Below, one piece after another: positions 16,564 to 26,147 of a DNA stretch of 61,263 nt (the first letter of the stretch is position 1; every line of letters starts with the position of its first letter). The notes below the pieces were generated by a model. The model saw only the letters and a program-made list of their open reading frames with translations. It made no database searches and was not told the DNA's origin. The stretch spans positions 1 to 61,263 of IMG/VR virus record IMGVR_UViG_3300032722_000020, one strand, 5' to 3'. The stretch comes from a virus. The position numbers and the translations under genes are program-made.

Positions 16564-16941
16564 ATGAAGACATTTTTTATCGCGCTTTTTTCCTTGGTGG
16601 CCGTTTCCGTGGTTACTGCGGCTCCGGTTCTGGTCGGCGGCTCGCCGTTGGTGGTCAATAACACGTCATCGAACTGCGCGGCGGCAACCAGTTTTGCCTC
16701 GCCGCCGGCAATCCAGAATTTTAGCGTCCAGCACGGCGCATTAAACAGCACGAACGACATCACGCTTTCCGTTTCCAACACGCTCGACGGTGTGAACTAC
16801 GTTTATGCCTACACCTGGCATCCGGCCAACACGAACGCCACCACGGAATATATCAATCCGTTTCAGTTCACCAACAATCTGACGCGGGCGACCGTCACCA
16901 CCACAAATTCGCAATCAGTTATCATCAATTTTGGAAACTAA
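16564..16941 (+). CDS. Second exported Asn/Thr-rich protein in tail cluster
   Basis: 125 residues. Begins with MKTFFIALFSLVAVSVVTAAP, a signal peptide cleaved after TAA. The mature portion is Asn/Thr-rich with alternating strands (DITLSVSNTLDGVNYVYAY) that resemble an Ig-like or jelly-roll repeat. It follows 16123-16539 by 24 bases and shares its style, so the two may form a pair, but their sequences are not obviously homologous. No function known. Confidence 0.72.
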   Translation: MKTFFIALFSLVAVSVVTAAPVLVGGSPLVVNNTSSNCAAATSFASPPAIQNFSVQHGALNSTNDITLSVSNTLDGVNYVYAYTWHPANTNATTEYINPFQFTNNLTRATVTTTNSQSVIINFGN

Positions 16942-16945
16942 TTTT

Positions 16946-17218
16946 ATGTCTGATTCAAATACACCCCTGACGCCCGCACAGGAACGCAAAGCGGCCAATG
17001 ACGTGAAACTCGCGGAACTGGAAGAACTGCTTTCCGCACTGTCGCCGGAAGATCGCCGGTTGCACTTCTTTGAAAACAAGGACGCCGCATCGCTGGAATT
17101 GGTGAATCTGCTTTCGCAGAAAGTGGACGGCATCAAAAATTCCGCAGACCGAAAGGCATTTTTCTTGGCGCATCCCGAACTGGAAGTGCGCTACTCGGCC
17201 AAAAACTTCATCAAATAA
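16946..17218 (+). CDS. Small helical tail-module protein
   Basis: 90 residues, acidic and helical (KLAELEELLSALSPEDRR, then SLELVNLLSQKVDGI). I start it at ATG 16946 (ATTTTATG context), not at the upstream frame start that overlaps the previous gene. Its place just before the tail-tube gene suggests an assembly helper. Confidence 0.5.
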   Translation: MSDSNTPLTPAQERKAANDVKLAELEELLSALSPEDRRLHFFENKDAASLELVNLLSQKVDGIKNSADRKAFFLAHPELEVRYSAKNFIK

Positions 17219-17224
17219 AAAATT

Positions 17225-17713
17225 ATGATACCTGAAATTCTTGTCGGCCAAGCCGTGTTGCACGGCATTCAGAATGACGGCACGCAGATTGGCGTGAGTC
17301 CCTACGCCACGTTCGTTTTGAACAAAATTGGCGGAGCGCACCAATTTGAAATGAAGTCGCTAAAGGACGAAACCGACTTTACCGCCGCGATGATTGCCGT
17401 GGACGAAGGCAACGAGATTGACATTGACCTGACGATTTCAGCCGGCACATCCGGCACGCGCGCGGCAGCGGCGGCTCTGGCCGTCTATCCTTCGCCGCTC
17501 CAATCCATCACGCTTTCTCACCTGAAAACGCAGGGGACGTTCGCCAGTTCCGGCAATACGAGCGTGAAGCTGTTTGATGGGCTGTTTTCCTACATCGGCG
17601 GCGCGAAGATTGACATGAGCCAGTCCGATTTTGTGAAGCTGACCGGCATGAAACTCAAGAAATGGGCGAACGCCGAGCAAAACACCAGTCTCAATACGGT
17701 GGTTTCTGGCTAA
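17225..17713 (+). CDS. Major tail tube protein
   Basis: 162 residues in the tail-tube position before the chaperone-like and tape-measure genes. An N-terminal strand-rich part, a helix with RAAAAALAVYPSP in the middle and LFDGLFSYIGGAKIDMSQSDFVKLTGMKLKKW at the end give the beta-sandwich-plus-helix layout of siphophage tube proteins. A hairpin terminator follows at once, which fits a highly expressed product insulated from downstream genes. Confidence 0.6.
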   Translation: MIPEILVGQAVLHGIQNDGTQIGVSPYATFVLNKIGGAHQFEMKSLKDETDFTAAMIAVDEGNEIDIDLTISAGTSGTRAAAAALAVYPSPLQSITLSHLKTQGTFASSGNTSVKLFDGLFSYIGGAKIDMSQSDFVKLTGMKLKKWANAEQNTSLNTVVSG

Positions 17714-17733
17714 TCGGACGCAAAACGACATTC

Positions 17734-17766
17734 AAGGCGCGGCGAGAAATCGTTCGCGCCTTTTTA
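17734..17766 (+). terminator. Hairpin terminator after tail tube gene
   Basis: An 8-bp outer stem (AAGGCGCG with CGCGCCTT) encloses a CGA-GAAA-TCG tetraloop stem and ends in a T-run. Probably a leaky terminator that raises tail-tube mRNA relative to the tape measure. Confidence 0.75.
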
Positions 17767-17772
17767 ATTAAA

Positions 17773-18489
17773 ATGCACGAACAAATTTTAGCGCAGGCGG
17801 TGATGCCAACCCCATACCGGATCATGGGGCTGGACATGATGCCGTATTCGCTTGGCAACGAGCTACAACTGTTCCGCGAAGGCTCGCCGTTTCTTTTGCT
17901 CGACCGGAAGAAGTTCAATGCGCTCGGATTTGAAAAACAATGCCTCGCCGTGATTCGCGGGGTGAATGTGTGCTGCCGACAATCGCCGCGCTGGTTCAAA
18001 TTCTGGGGCTGGCTATATCGCCCGCGCACGGCGGAGGAATTGGCCTTGATTGTGGCGGATTTTCGGAATTATTTGAACGATGGACGGCTGCAATTCCGTG
18101 CCGACTTGCCGCAGTCGGACGAGGGTGGAGGACGCTATCTGGGCGAGCCGGAAATCTTGCGGCTCTATCGGTTTGTCTGCGCGCACATCCCGGTTGAAGA
18201 ACGGCAGATTTGGGGTAAGACGGCGTGGGATTTCCCGTATTCCTTTGCCAAGATGCTTTCGCAGGGACACGCGGAGAGCAATGGCTGTCTCGAAATCTAC
18301 AACATCCAGAAAAAGGCGCACGACGACTATCACACGCAATGTCAGGAAGGCCGCGATGCGTGGACGGCGGCAGGCTTGGACATCGCCAAGCGGATCGCCG
18401 CGCTGAAAAACTATCCCATCATCCGCGAACTTGCGGGCTTGGAAGAAGAAGTTGCCAACTTTGAAAAGGAAATCGTATGCCCGGCTTAA
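17773..18489 (+). CDS. Probable tail assembly chaperone
   Basis: 238 residues. Lies between tail tube and tape measure and overlaps the latter by 13 bases, the position of tail assembly chaperones. It has a hydrophobic helix-rich first half, a Trp-rich centre (PRWFKFWGWLYRP) and a helical C-terminus. I find no certain slippery heptamer before the end, so the usual -1 frameshift product is not evident. Start ATG 17773 follows an AATTAAA run. Confidence 0.45.
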   Translation: MHEQILAQAVMPTPYRIMGLDMMPYSLGNELQLFREGSPFLLLDRKKFNALGFEKQCLAVIRGVNVCCRQSPRWFKFWGWLYRPRTAEELALIVADFRNYLNDGRLQFRADLPQSDEGGGRYLGEPEILRLYRFVCAHIPVEERQIWGKTAWDFPYSFAKMLSQGHAESNGCLEIYNIQKKAHDDYHTQCQEGRDAWTAAGLDIAKRIAALKNYPIIRELAGLEEEVANFEKEIVCPA

Positions 18490-20765
18490 TTGTCACCCTT
18501 GGCGGCAGCAGCACGCCCTATGAGCAAATGCTGGCGCGCAGCGTCACGCAAGCGAAGGCGGCTGGCGTCGCAATTCAGCGGGAATATGAGCGGACACAGG
18601 CGATTATCGGACGGCGCATTTCTCCAATTCAGAGCATGGAAGCGATGAATCCGGCTTCCACGCTCATCAACAAGCAGGCAATCACTTCCGCCGAGCAGGA
18701 TTATGTGGCGTTCTGGGAAACGACGCTCGCCGCGAAGGCGGCGGCGGACGCGGAGCAGGTAGCCATGAATCAGGCGAAGTTGGAAACCATCGTGGCGCAA
18801 GAGAAGGCGGCGGGCGTGGAATACGAAAGCGACCGAGCCGCGCAACTGGCCGCCGAGGACATTCTTTATCACGAAGAAGTCGCCGCGAAGGCGGCGGCGG
18901 ACACTCAAAAATCACTCTACAACGCGATTGCGCTGGCTAAGATTGAAAAACAGGAAGCTGATGCCCTTGCTGCAAAAAAACTGATGGACGAGGAAATGGT
19001 GGCATCCAACCGGGCTGCAAATCTCGCCATGCTCGCCGATTCCGCCAAGGGCAACTTCGGACAAGGCATTCACGGCACTGGCGCGGGCGGCGGCATTTCA
19101 GGCATCATGCGGGAAACGCTGGTCATTTTTCGTGAAATCGGTCGCGGTAACATGACGCGCGTGCCCGGCTCGCTGCTTTTGTTGCTTCAATACACCGGGA
19201 TGTTGAACCTGATGATGAAGGGCGAGAAAACGGAAGCGTTACTCGCGGCGGCAGCGCAGGAAAAACTCGCCAAAAGCACGGCACGGGCGGCGCTGGCGGC
19301 GGAAGCCAAGGTTCGCGCCGCCAAGATTGCCGCCGGGATGGATGTCCGCAGCCCAGAGCTTCAAACTGCGGAAGCAGAGGCGGCAGACGCCACCGCCGCC
19401 GCACAGGCGCGGCGGGCAGAGGCTACCACCGTGGCTGCAAACTCTGATGCGCTTTCAAAAGAAGCCGCCATCGCAAACGTTACGGCACTTGAAGCCGAGC
19501 GTGACGCCGCCATCAAAGATGGTGTTGCACAAACCTTACGGGCGCGCGAAACCGCCGCCGCCGCCGCCACAATTCAAGCGTCTGCCGCAACCACAATCTC
19601 CGCGATTGGATTGATGCTCTTGCCCATCGCTTTGTTGGTTGCTGGAATTGTGGCGTGGTATATCGCCATCGATCATTTGATTTCGATTCTGCACGCAAAA
19701 AGAGAGGAATTGGAATATGCGATGGAGGCGCAGGACAGATACTCAATGTCTTTGGCTGAACAAATTTCAGCCGAGGAGCGTTTGGCAGAGGCGATTGACA
19801 AGACAACCGACGCCCTGCGGAAAATGAACGAGGCTAAAAACCAGTCGGTTGAAATTACGCAGGATGCCATTGAAGCGGCCAATGCCGAGGCCGACGCGCG
19901 AGCAAAACTTTACGAAGCCGCCACGAAGGGGAAACTTCTGGACATCGAAATTGCGGAAAAGACCGGAAGAATAACGCACGCGGAAGCGGTAAAACAAAAA
20001 GCGGCGGTGGAATCGCAGGCGGTGGCTGACAAGGCGGCGGCGCAGCAAAAAAAGCTGGATAATGAAGCCTCCATAGCCAATGCCGCTGCAAAAAAAGCCG
20101 CTGCCGACAAAACCGCCGCGCAAGCCGCGTTTCAGGCACAGAGTGACGCCAATAATAAAAGCCCGGAAGCTCTTGACCGCAAAAAAAAGCTGGAAGAAGC
20201 GGAGAAAATCAAAAAAACGGCGGCGGAAGATGCTGCCGACGCCAGAAAGGAAATTGCCAAGGCGGTTGGCAGCGGCGCGAAAAAGAAAGACATTGACGCG
20301 CTTAAAAATGAAGAGCGCGCGGCGGAAGATGCCGAAAAGAATGCGGAAAAACTGATTGTAAAATTAAAGGCCGCGATGAAGCCTGGCGAGATCGCCCAAG
20401 AAAACGCGCAGCGTGTGGCGGAAGAAGCTACAAGTGCCGCCACCGCCCTTGCCGAAAAAGCCAAAAAAGCGACAACTGCCGCCACTACCAATGCCGCCAA
20501 TTCGCCCGCCGAAGTTGCGGCAGAGCAGGCAAACATTGCCAAGCAAGCGGCATTAGACGAAGCCGAAGAACCGGAAAAAAAGGCGGGCGGATTCAGATCT
20601 GCGAACAATGTCACCGAGCGCGAGCGCATCGGCCTTGGCGCGGCGTCGAGCGTTCAGGTGTCCATCTTGGACTTCACCAAGAAAATTGAGGAACACACGC
20701 GCGATTCCAAGGCGGTGTTGAACTTCATCCACACCCACATGAAAGAAAACGAAGGGAGCTTTTAA
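18477..20765 (+). CDS. Tape measure protein
   Basis: 762 residues, Ala/Lys/Glu-rich and mostly coiled coil, with long runs lacking Pro and Gly. One strongly hydrophobic stretch at about residues 373-402 (SAIGLMLLPIALLVAGIVAW) is typical of tape-measure proteins and may insert into the host membrane on DNA entry. By the usual rule of about 1.5 angstrom per residue, the tail would be roughly 110 nm. It overlaps the preceding chaperone-like gene and is followed after two bases by the distal tail gene. Confidence 0.88.
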   Translation: MPGLIVTLGGSSTPYEQMLARSVTQAKAAGVAIQREYERTQAIIGRRISPIQSMEAMNPASTLINKQAITSAEQDYVAFWETTLAAKAAADAEQVAMNQAKLETIVAQEKAAGVEYESDRAAQLAAEDILYHEEVAAKAAADTQKSLYNAIALAKIEKQEADALAAKKLMDEEMVASNRAANLAMLADSAKGNFGQGIHGTGAGGGISGIMRETLVIFREIGRGNMTRVPGSLLLLLQYTGMLNLMMKGEKTEALLAAAAQEKLAKSTARAALAAEAKVRAAKIAAGMDVRSPELQTAEAEAADATAAAQARRAEATTVAANSDALSKEAAIANVTALEAERDAAIKDGVAQTLRARETAAAAATIQASAATTISAIGLMLLPIALLVAGIVAWYIAIDHLISILHAKREELEYAMEAQDRYSMSLAEQISAEERLAEAIDKTTDALRKMNEAKNQSVEITQDAIEAANAEADARAKLYEAATKGKLLDIEIAEKTGRITHAEAVKQKAAVESQAVADKAAAQQKKLDNEASIANAAAKKAAADKTAAQAAFQAQSDANNKSPEALDRKKKLEEAEKIKKTAAEDAADARKEIAKAVGSGAKKKDIDALKNEERAAEDAEKNAEKLIVKLKAAMKPGEIAQENAQRVAEEATSAATALAEKAKKATTAATTNAANSPAEVAAEQANIAKQAALDEAEEPEKKAGGFRSANNVTERERIGLGAASSVQVSILDFTKKIEEHTRDSKAVLNFIHTHMKENEGSF

Positions 20766-20767
20766 TT

Positions 20768-21727
20768 ATGGGCAATCCTATTATTGTCGGAAATCCTTCA
20801 CCGCTCATGCAAAAATGGTCGGTGAAGTGGTCGCCCACGACCGGCGGCGATTTCAGCGAGAACCTTGTCGGAACGGACATCAATCAGATGCTAAATCTGG
20901 CCGGAGCAAACGCCGCCGCAGGGTTGAATGTGGATGTTTCGTTTTCCAAAAACGTCGCGGAACTCACCATCAATTCCACCGACCCGACACAGTCCGGGTT
21001 TGCGCCCGTTTTCAGCAGTATCACGGACAAATGGGAAGTCGGCGTTGACCAAGAAAAGCCTGACTTGTTTGAAAACTCGAATTTCCTTTCTTTGTTCAAG
21101 ACCGTAAATGCGTCCTACGGCACGAATGTTGACCAGCAGTTTTTTCAGTTGTTTAAGAAAATTTCCAGTGATTCAGGCTCGGCCAACTCTTATTGGGGAG
21201 ATTTCTGCGATGCGCTTCCGCAAACCGATTTGATTTCAAACACGGGCACGGTCATTCCGCCATTTGATCCCGGCACTTACGATTCAGCTATGGACGAGGC
21301 GTTTTTCAACCTAGACAACCCGCTATGGTCAGGATTGACGGCATCGGCGGCGTTAAAATTCTTCTTTGATGAATACGCACGCGGGCGCACGAACTACGCG
21401 CACGGGAAATACGTCTTGAAACACACCACCATCGCGCCGCAGACCTATCAGGCGAACGTGACCGATTTCAACGTGGAGAAAATCTATTCCATACCGCAAC
21501 TGTTGAGCGAGGCGCAAAGCTCTACGCTTTGGATTCTGCCGCTGCCCGGCTATCTGGCCTACAAGATTCTGGCCTACCCTGTGCCGGTGAATATGTCGCC
21601 AAACTACCAATGGGGGGCGTTGAAAATGCGGGCAAACGCTGTCATGTGTGCAAAAGGGAGAATTGAGATTTCACAGGAATACCTGATTGACGCGATTGCC
21701 GTCCCGACATACGGAACCTGGCTGTGA
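20768..21727 (+). CDS. Distal tail structural protein
   Basis: 319 residues, directly after the tape measure, the position of distal tail proteins. Aromatic-rich with several beta strands and no signal peptide. No family signature I can name. Stop overlaps the GTG start of the next gene (GTGA). Confidence 0.5.
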   Translation: MGNPIIVGNPSPLMQKWSVKWSPTTGGDFSENLVGTDINQMLNLAGANAAAGLNVDVSFSKNVAELTINSTDPTQSGFAPVFSSITDKWEVGVDQEKPDLFENSNFLSLFKTVNASYGTNVDQQFFQLFKKISSDSGSANSYWGDFCDALPQTDLISNTGTVIPPFDPGTYDSAMDEAFFNLDNPLWSGLTASAALKFFFDEYARGRTNYAHGKYVLKHTTIAPQTYQANVTDFNVEKIYSIPQLLSEAQSSTLWILPLPGYLAYKILAYPVPVNMSPNYQWGALKMRANAVMCAKGRIEISQEYLIDAIAVPTYGTWL

Positions 21728-22236
21728 AAACTTTTATCCCCAAAAAACCGGTTGGCGATTCCGCGCTGTGGACGTGGCGACGTTGGATTTGGGATTTACT
21801 GGCCGGCGGCAATTTTCCTATCAAGGGCGACGGAAATGTAATCGTCCAATGGCAGCAGGGCGTTTATCGCATTAGTTCAAAACCGATGCCAAACGGCACC
21901 TACACATTCCCTTGGCAATCGCCGAAAGAACTTGATCCCACCGTGGCAGTCAGCAAAGACACCTTTGTTTATATCTCGCCGTTGAATCCGCTGGTGACGA
22001 CTGGCTTGACGGATATTGACTTGGGCGTGCCGGTGAAGGCGTTGCCGGGCATCTGGCAGGCCGCGCAGGATGTTCCAGCGCAGACTTCCGACACGCCGCC
22101 GCAATACAACGTGCCGCAAATTCCTTATCCGGGCGGTGGCAGCGCACCGGTCGGAACGCCGTTGAAAGGCGACCTCGACGGCACGGGAGTTTATTGGATT
22201 CTTTGGTCGCAAGCCCCGATCTGCCCCAACGTCTAA
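21724..22236 (+). CDS. Small tail-tip protein
   Basis: 170 residues. Starts at GTG overlapping the previous stop, so translationally coupled. Trp-rich N-terminus (ALWTWRRWIWDLLAGGNF) and a Pro/Gly-rich middle. Unknown function; context suggests the tail tip. Confidence 0.5.
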   Translation: MKTFIPKKPVGDSALWTWRRWIWDLLAGGNFPIKGDGNVIVQWQQGVYRISSKPMPNGTYTFPWQSPKELDPTVAVSKDTFVYISPLNPLVTTGLTDIDLGVPVKALPGIWQAAQDVPAQTSDTPPQYNVPQIPYPGGGSAPVGTPLKGDLDGTGVYWILWSQAPICPNV

Positions 22237-22242
22237 ACTTTT

Positions 22243-22554
22243 ATGTCACAACTCACCTACTACAAATGCGAAGGCTGCGGAGAGATTATCTCTGCCGCAG
22301 ATAACACATGGACTCGCCACCTCGGCTCTTTTTCCGGTATGCCTTCTTTGGCAGCCCCATCGCCGTTTCCGCAAGCGGCAGTTAATGGCGTGCGTCCGGT
22401 CACGATTGACCTGTGCGCCAATTGCGCGGGCAAGACCACGGTGGCGCAACTGGTCGCGATTACGACGGCTTTGACACCCAAATCTGCTACCGTTTCCGCC
22501 AAGCCAGCTAACGCGCCAATAGCTGCACCAACCGTTGCCACCGCCGTCAAGTAA
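22243..22554 (+). CDS. Zinc-ribbon tail-module protein
   Basis: 103 residues. CEGCGE near residue 9 and CANCAGK near residue 59 make a C-x2-C pair of pairs, a likely zinc ribbon. The C-terminal 30 residues are Ala/Thr/Pro-rich and disordered. The TTTTATG start context is typical of this genome. Possibly a small tail-assembly or DNA-binding factor. Confidence 0.55.
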   Translation: MSQLTYYKCEGCGEIISAADNTWTRHLGSFSGMPSLAAPSPFPQAAVNGVRPVTIDLCANCAGKTTVAQLVAITTALTPKSATVSAKPANAPIAAPTVATAVK

Positions 22555-22560
22555 TCGCCT

Positions 22561-25500
22561 ATGAGCGTCGGGGGCGATACCAGACCGTTCCGCGAGAAAT
22601 ATCCGGGCTACGCCACGGTGTTTCCCGGCACGCTTGCGTCCCACTACAAACAAGTTCTTGGCACGGTAAAGAAAAACACCACGCAGCCGAATCAGACCGA
22701 CGCCACGCGGAGTCATTACGGCGAGATTGGTTATTGGGGAATGTTGGCTGGCGAAAGCGGCACAGGCTGTCCCGCCTCGGTTAATTTCTTCACTGATTCC
22801 AACAATTTTCTCGACCCGAATACCGGAAAATCCACGACGCCAGCCGCGCTCCGGTATGTCTATAATTGCGGCAACTGCTACAACGGCATTACCGACCCGA
22901 TACGGTTGCAAGACAACGCCAATACTTTTTCGGCGTGCGATGCGCTGCTGGCGGTGACGGTGACGAATGGCGGCACAGGTTACACTGATGGCGACGTGCT
23001 GACGATTACCGGCGCATATCCAGAGACGATTAACGGGGTGGCGCAAGTGGCGACGTTCCGGCTCAAGGTGACGGCGGGCGTGATTCAAAGTGCCACGGTG
23101 CTTACGGCGGGCTGTTATTCTGGAATTGGTGCAAATGCGCTGACGGCGCAGACCACGGCGACGGGCGGCACCGGCACTGGCGCGACGTTCACTTTCACGC
23201 GCAAGGATGCTCAATACGACTTTGGCCGGTGCAACATTGTTGGTTGGGCGGCAGCGGCAGCGGCGCGGCAATGGCACGGCACTTACGGTTTTCTTGATGC
23301 GTGCTACACCTGCCCAACGGACAACACGCAGGGAAATCCGCCGCAGACGAAGTATCTAAAGATAACTTTCGATGATTGCGAAAATCTTGACCTTACGGGA
23401 TTTGATGTAACAACCGTTCCATTGAGTTTGCCGTCTGACGACACCGGAAATGGTGGAACAGAAAATGGAGGCATAGTATTTGTCAATTCATCGCAATCTT
23501 TTTCTGGTAGTAATTCCGTTAATGAAAATAGTGGGGTTATAAGTTATGGGGTTGAAACTTATTCGCTTTCAGACAGAACGGACATTATTTGTAAGAATGG
23601 GATTCAGCTTTGGTATGATAGCCCACCAAATGTTGACGGCACATTTAAGCTGGATGGTAGTGGAAATACAGTGGCTGGCGATGGTTCCGATTCTCCGAAT
23701 TATCCTAATCCTTTTTGCAATACATATGTAAACTCTTCCAGTTGGGAGGTATATGCTGATGGAGTTTTGATTGATTCTGGAACAACAACTCCGTCTCTGG
23801 ATGCTGCTGATTATGACAACTATCAAAAAGAACATCCCGACTCAAACATCCTAGTTTCAATTCAAATAAGCAATTACACGCTAAACAACACTTATTTTGA
23901 ATGGAGTGAACTGAATTGCTATTATATGGCTTATGCTCCAGCAGATGATTTAAAGCCGTCTAGGTGGTCTGAATGCGACAACAGAATTTCCAAGGGCACC
24001 ATCACCCTTTCCGAACCGAATACGCCAACCGATGTCATTGCGGATTCAAACGAAAATCTCCTTTCTCCGTGGGTGTTGGTTGACCCTGTGCTGATGCCGC
24101 TGACGACGCAGCCTTTCGACGGCACGGTGGTCAAAGTTTCGCGGAATGAAGTTGGCACGAATGTCTCGCCAGCGAATTATGTGCCGCTGTGGATTGCGGG
24201 CGTTCCTCTCGTTGGTGGATTGCCACAAGTCTATGTTGACCCCAACCTCGCCGCGCTGACCGCTGGCGGCTTGACCGCAGGGCAAATTCTAGGCTTGCCG
24301 CTGGATAAAACCATTGGCGGCGATTACCCGCTGGATTATTTCATGCCGGATTACATTCGCTATATCTGCGAAGATTGTTCCGGTGGTGGAACTTCATCTT
24401 GGGACGAATACACTATTGGCGATTGGCGTAGTAACCACGCAAATTTGCCACCTCGCGCAACGCAGTGGACAAACACGCAAGAAGCGTTATTCATCAATAC
24501 TGGCCGAAAGCAATTTATCGGGGGTTGGGTTGGAACGGAAACCGGCGACGACAACATTTGCACGACCAACGCATCGGATAAAATCTGGTCAACCAAATGG
24601 ATTGAAACGAGCGTGCGCTTGCCGAGCGTGAATCATGCACGGCCATTTGGTCTTGACCGTTACACGCTCGATGCCACCAAACGGGCGTGTGTGGATTCCT
24701 TTGACGGCACTACCTTGACGACGCTGGGCAGTGAACCAACCTTTACCGCTGGCGATTTTCTGGCTTGCGTCGGCACGGACGCAGACGGGCTTTATACCTT
24801 CGACAGCATGAGTGGCACGGATTATTTGCTCACCTTTGTCAGCGCATTGCCCGACAACTTCCCGCCGTTGCCAACTGGCGACGTGAACGGGATTGTTGCC
24901 AAGATAAATTGGGATCATGTCCCTCCGATGGCCGGACGGTTACACATCATTTCCATTGCCGATAACGGTGACGGCACGGTGACGGTGACGAGTGACCCCA
25001 TGCCGGTGTTGAATAAGGCCGATACGTTGAATCCGCTTTACAACGTGGATTTGAGCGACAAGACGATGACTCCGCTCGCCAAAAATCTGGTTCCGGCGGC
25101 GGAAATTCCTGATAGCAACGGCAACCTGCCCGGTTCGACATCTAGCACGCCCGGCCAGAAACCGCTGGGTGCGCCGGTGGATTACATACCCACGCCGTTG
25201 ACCACCAGCGAGTTTATTTGCACCGCCGATTACGCCACGGTCAAAGATGCCGTGTGGCTGACGCTTTACGGCGCGATCCCAACCGCCGATACCAGCCCCG
25301 CGCCACCGGCAGAAGTCGCGCCGTGGTATTGGAATGATGACAAAGGCAAGGGCAACTATTGGATTGGTCAATGGTTTTACGAGAATCAGGTTTATTCTGA
25401 TGCCGTTGCGGTGGAATATCAGAAGGGCTTTGTCTATTGCTCGCCTTACGCCATTGTGATTTCGCCCAACGCCACTGACACGCCAACCGGCGTCAATTAC

Positions 25501-25899
25501 GCGGGCGTGCGCTATGATTTCTCGACGCCGTTTATCGCCGATGAGTTTTGCGCGTCGGCGCGCTGGATGGACGTTTGCCAGATGATGACTTACCCATATT
25601 GGAAAACTCCGCTTTGCTGTCCGTCGGTGAGTTCGCATCCGGCCAATTCCTATCCTTACGTTGAAGCGAGATTAATCATGCCGGGAGCGCACGCCCAGCC
25701 CGACAACGGCGCGGGCATGACGCAAACCGAGTCAGCCCCTTCCGGCGGCAACCACATCAATTACACGGTGGATTTGTCGGCGGCAACCGGACTGGGCAGC
25801 ACGCCACCGATTGCCAACACCATATTCAGCCAACCGGCTTGCGTGCTTGCGCCAACGGGTGTTTATATCGCGCAACCGGATACCTACTGCTCGCCGTGA
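22561..25899 (+). CDS. Large tail-tip/central protein, 1112 residues
   Basis: The largest tail gene after the fibre, placed where siphophages encode the central tip or receptor-binding protein. Cysteine-rich for a phage tail protein, with several C-x2-C or C-x5-C clusters (CGNCYNG, CYTCPTDN, CEDCSGG) that suggest disulfides or metal. A Gly/Thr-rich beta repeat (residues about 135-220) resembles the VTNGGTGYTDG type seen in adhesins. Bases about 23340-23960 are markedly AT-richer than the flanks, with codons ending in A/T, as though a segment had been swapped in. No catalytic domain recognised. Confidence 0.55.
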   Translation: MSVGGDTRPFREKYPGYATVFPGTLASHYKQVLGTVKKNTTQPNQTDATRSHYGEIGYWGMLAGESGTGCPASVNFFTDSNNFLDPNTGKSTTPAALRYVYNCGNCYNGITDPIRLQDNANTFSACDALLAVTVTNGGTGYTDGDVLTITGAYPETINGVAQVATFRLKVTAGVIQSATVLTAGCYSGIGANALTAQTTATGGTGTGATFTFTRKDAQYDFGRCNIVGWAAAAAARQWHGTYGFLDACYTCPTDNTQGNPPQTKYLKITFDDCENLDLTGFDVTTVPLSLPSDDTGNGGTENGGIVFVNSSQSFSGSNSVNENSGVISYGVETYSLSDRTDIICKNGIQLWYDSPPNVDGTFKLDGSGNTVAGDGSDSPNYPNPFCNTYVNSSSWEVYADGVLIDSGTTTPSLDAADYDNYQKEHPDSNILVSIQISNYTLNNTYFEWSELNCYYMAYAPADDLKPSRWSECDNRISKGTITLSEPNTPTDVIADSNENLLSPWVLVDPVLMPLTTQPFDGTVVKVSRNEVGTNVSPANYVPLWIAGVPLVGGLPQVYVDPNLAALTAGGLTAGQILGLPLDKTIGGDYPLDYFMPDYIRYICEDCSGGGTSSWDEYTIGDWRSNHANLPPRATQWTNTQEALFINTGRKQFIGGWVGTETGDDNICTTNASDKIWSTKWIETSVRLPSVNHARPFGLDRYTLDATKRACVDSFDGTTLTTLGSEPTFTAGDFLACVGTDADGLYTFDSMSGTDYLLTFVSALPDNFPPLPTGDVNGIVAKINWDHVPPMAGRLHIISIADNGDGTVTVTSDPMPVLNKADTLNPLYNVDLSDKTMTPLAKNLVPAAEIPDSNGNLPGSTSSTPGQKPLGAPVDYIPTPLTTSEFICTADYATVKDAVWLTLYGAIPTADTSPAPPAEVAPWYWNDDKGKGNYWIGQWFYENQVYSDAVAVEYQKGFVYCSPYAIVISPNATDTPTGVNYAGVRYDFSTPFIADEFCASARWMDVCQMMTYPYWKTPLCCPSVSSHPANSYPYVEARLIMPGAHAQPDNGAGMTQTESAPSGGNHINYTVDLSAATGLGSTPPIANTIFSQPACVLAPTGVYIAQPDTYCSP

Positions 25900-26135
25900 T
25901 TTACCGTGGCAACCAAGCTGAAAAAGTGACGGCAGCAACCACGCCGATGACTCCAATTTCGGCGGAAACCATCGCGCGGCGAACGGCGAAGTGTGAACCG
26001 TGTCCATTCAATAACGACTGGCGGAACTGCGAACACAAAGGTTGCAAAACCTGTCCCGGACAGCAATTCAGGGTGGGCGGATTACGCGCCAAGATTGAGC
26101 GTCCGTTTGAAACTTGTCCTGATGGGTTGTGGTAA
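25896..26135 (+). CDS. Cysteine-rich zinc-binding small protein
   Basis: 79 residues from GTG 25896, which overlaps the stop of the large tail gene (GTGA). It has C-x2-C-x6-C-x4-C-x2-C (CEPCPFNNDWRNCEHKG, then CKTC) plus a further Cys near the end. Probably zinc-binding and coupled to the large Cys-rich tail protein. An ATG 57 bases upstream would overlap that gene in another frame. Confidence 0.6.
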   Translation: MIYRGNQAEKVTAATTPMTPISAETIARRTAKCEPCPFNNDWRNCEHKGCKTCPGQQFRVGGLRAKIERPFETCPDGLW

Positions 26136-26147
26136 AATTGACTTGCA

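Noticed and set aside
17662-18489. Programmed -1 frameshift between tail chaperone genes
   Set aside because: No clear slippery heptamer followed by a structure near the overlap, and a terminator lies before the gene.
22246-23277. 343-codon antisense frame over the tail genes
   Set aside because: Arg-rich shadow of the sense genes at 22243 and 22561, which have good starts and coupling.
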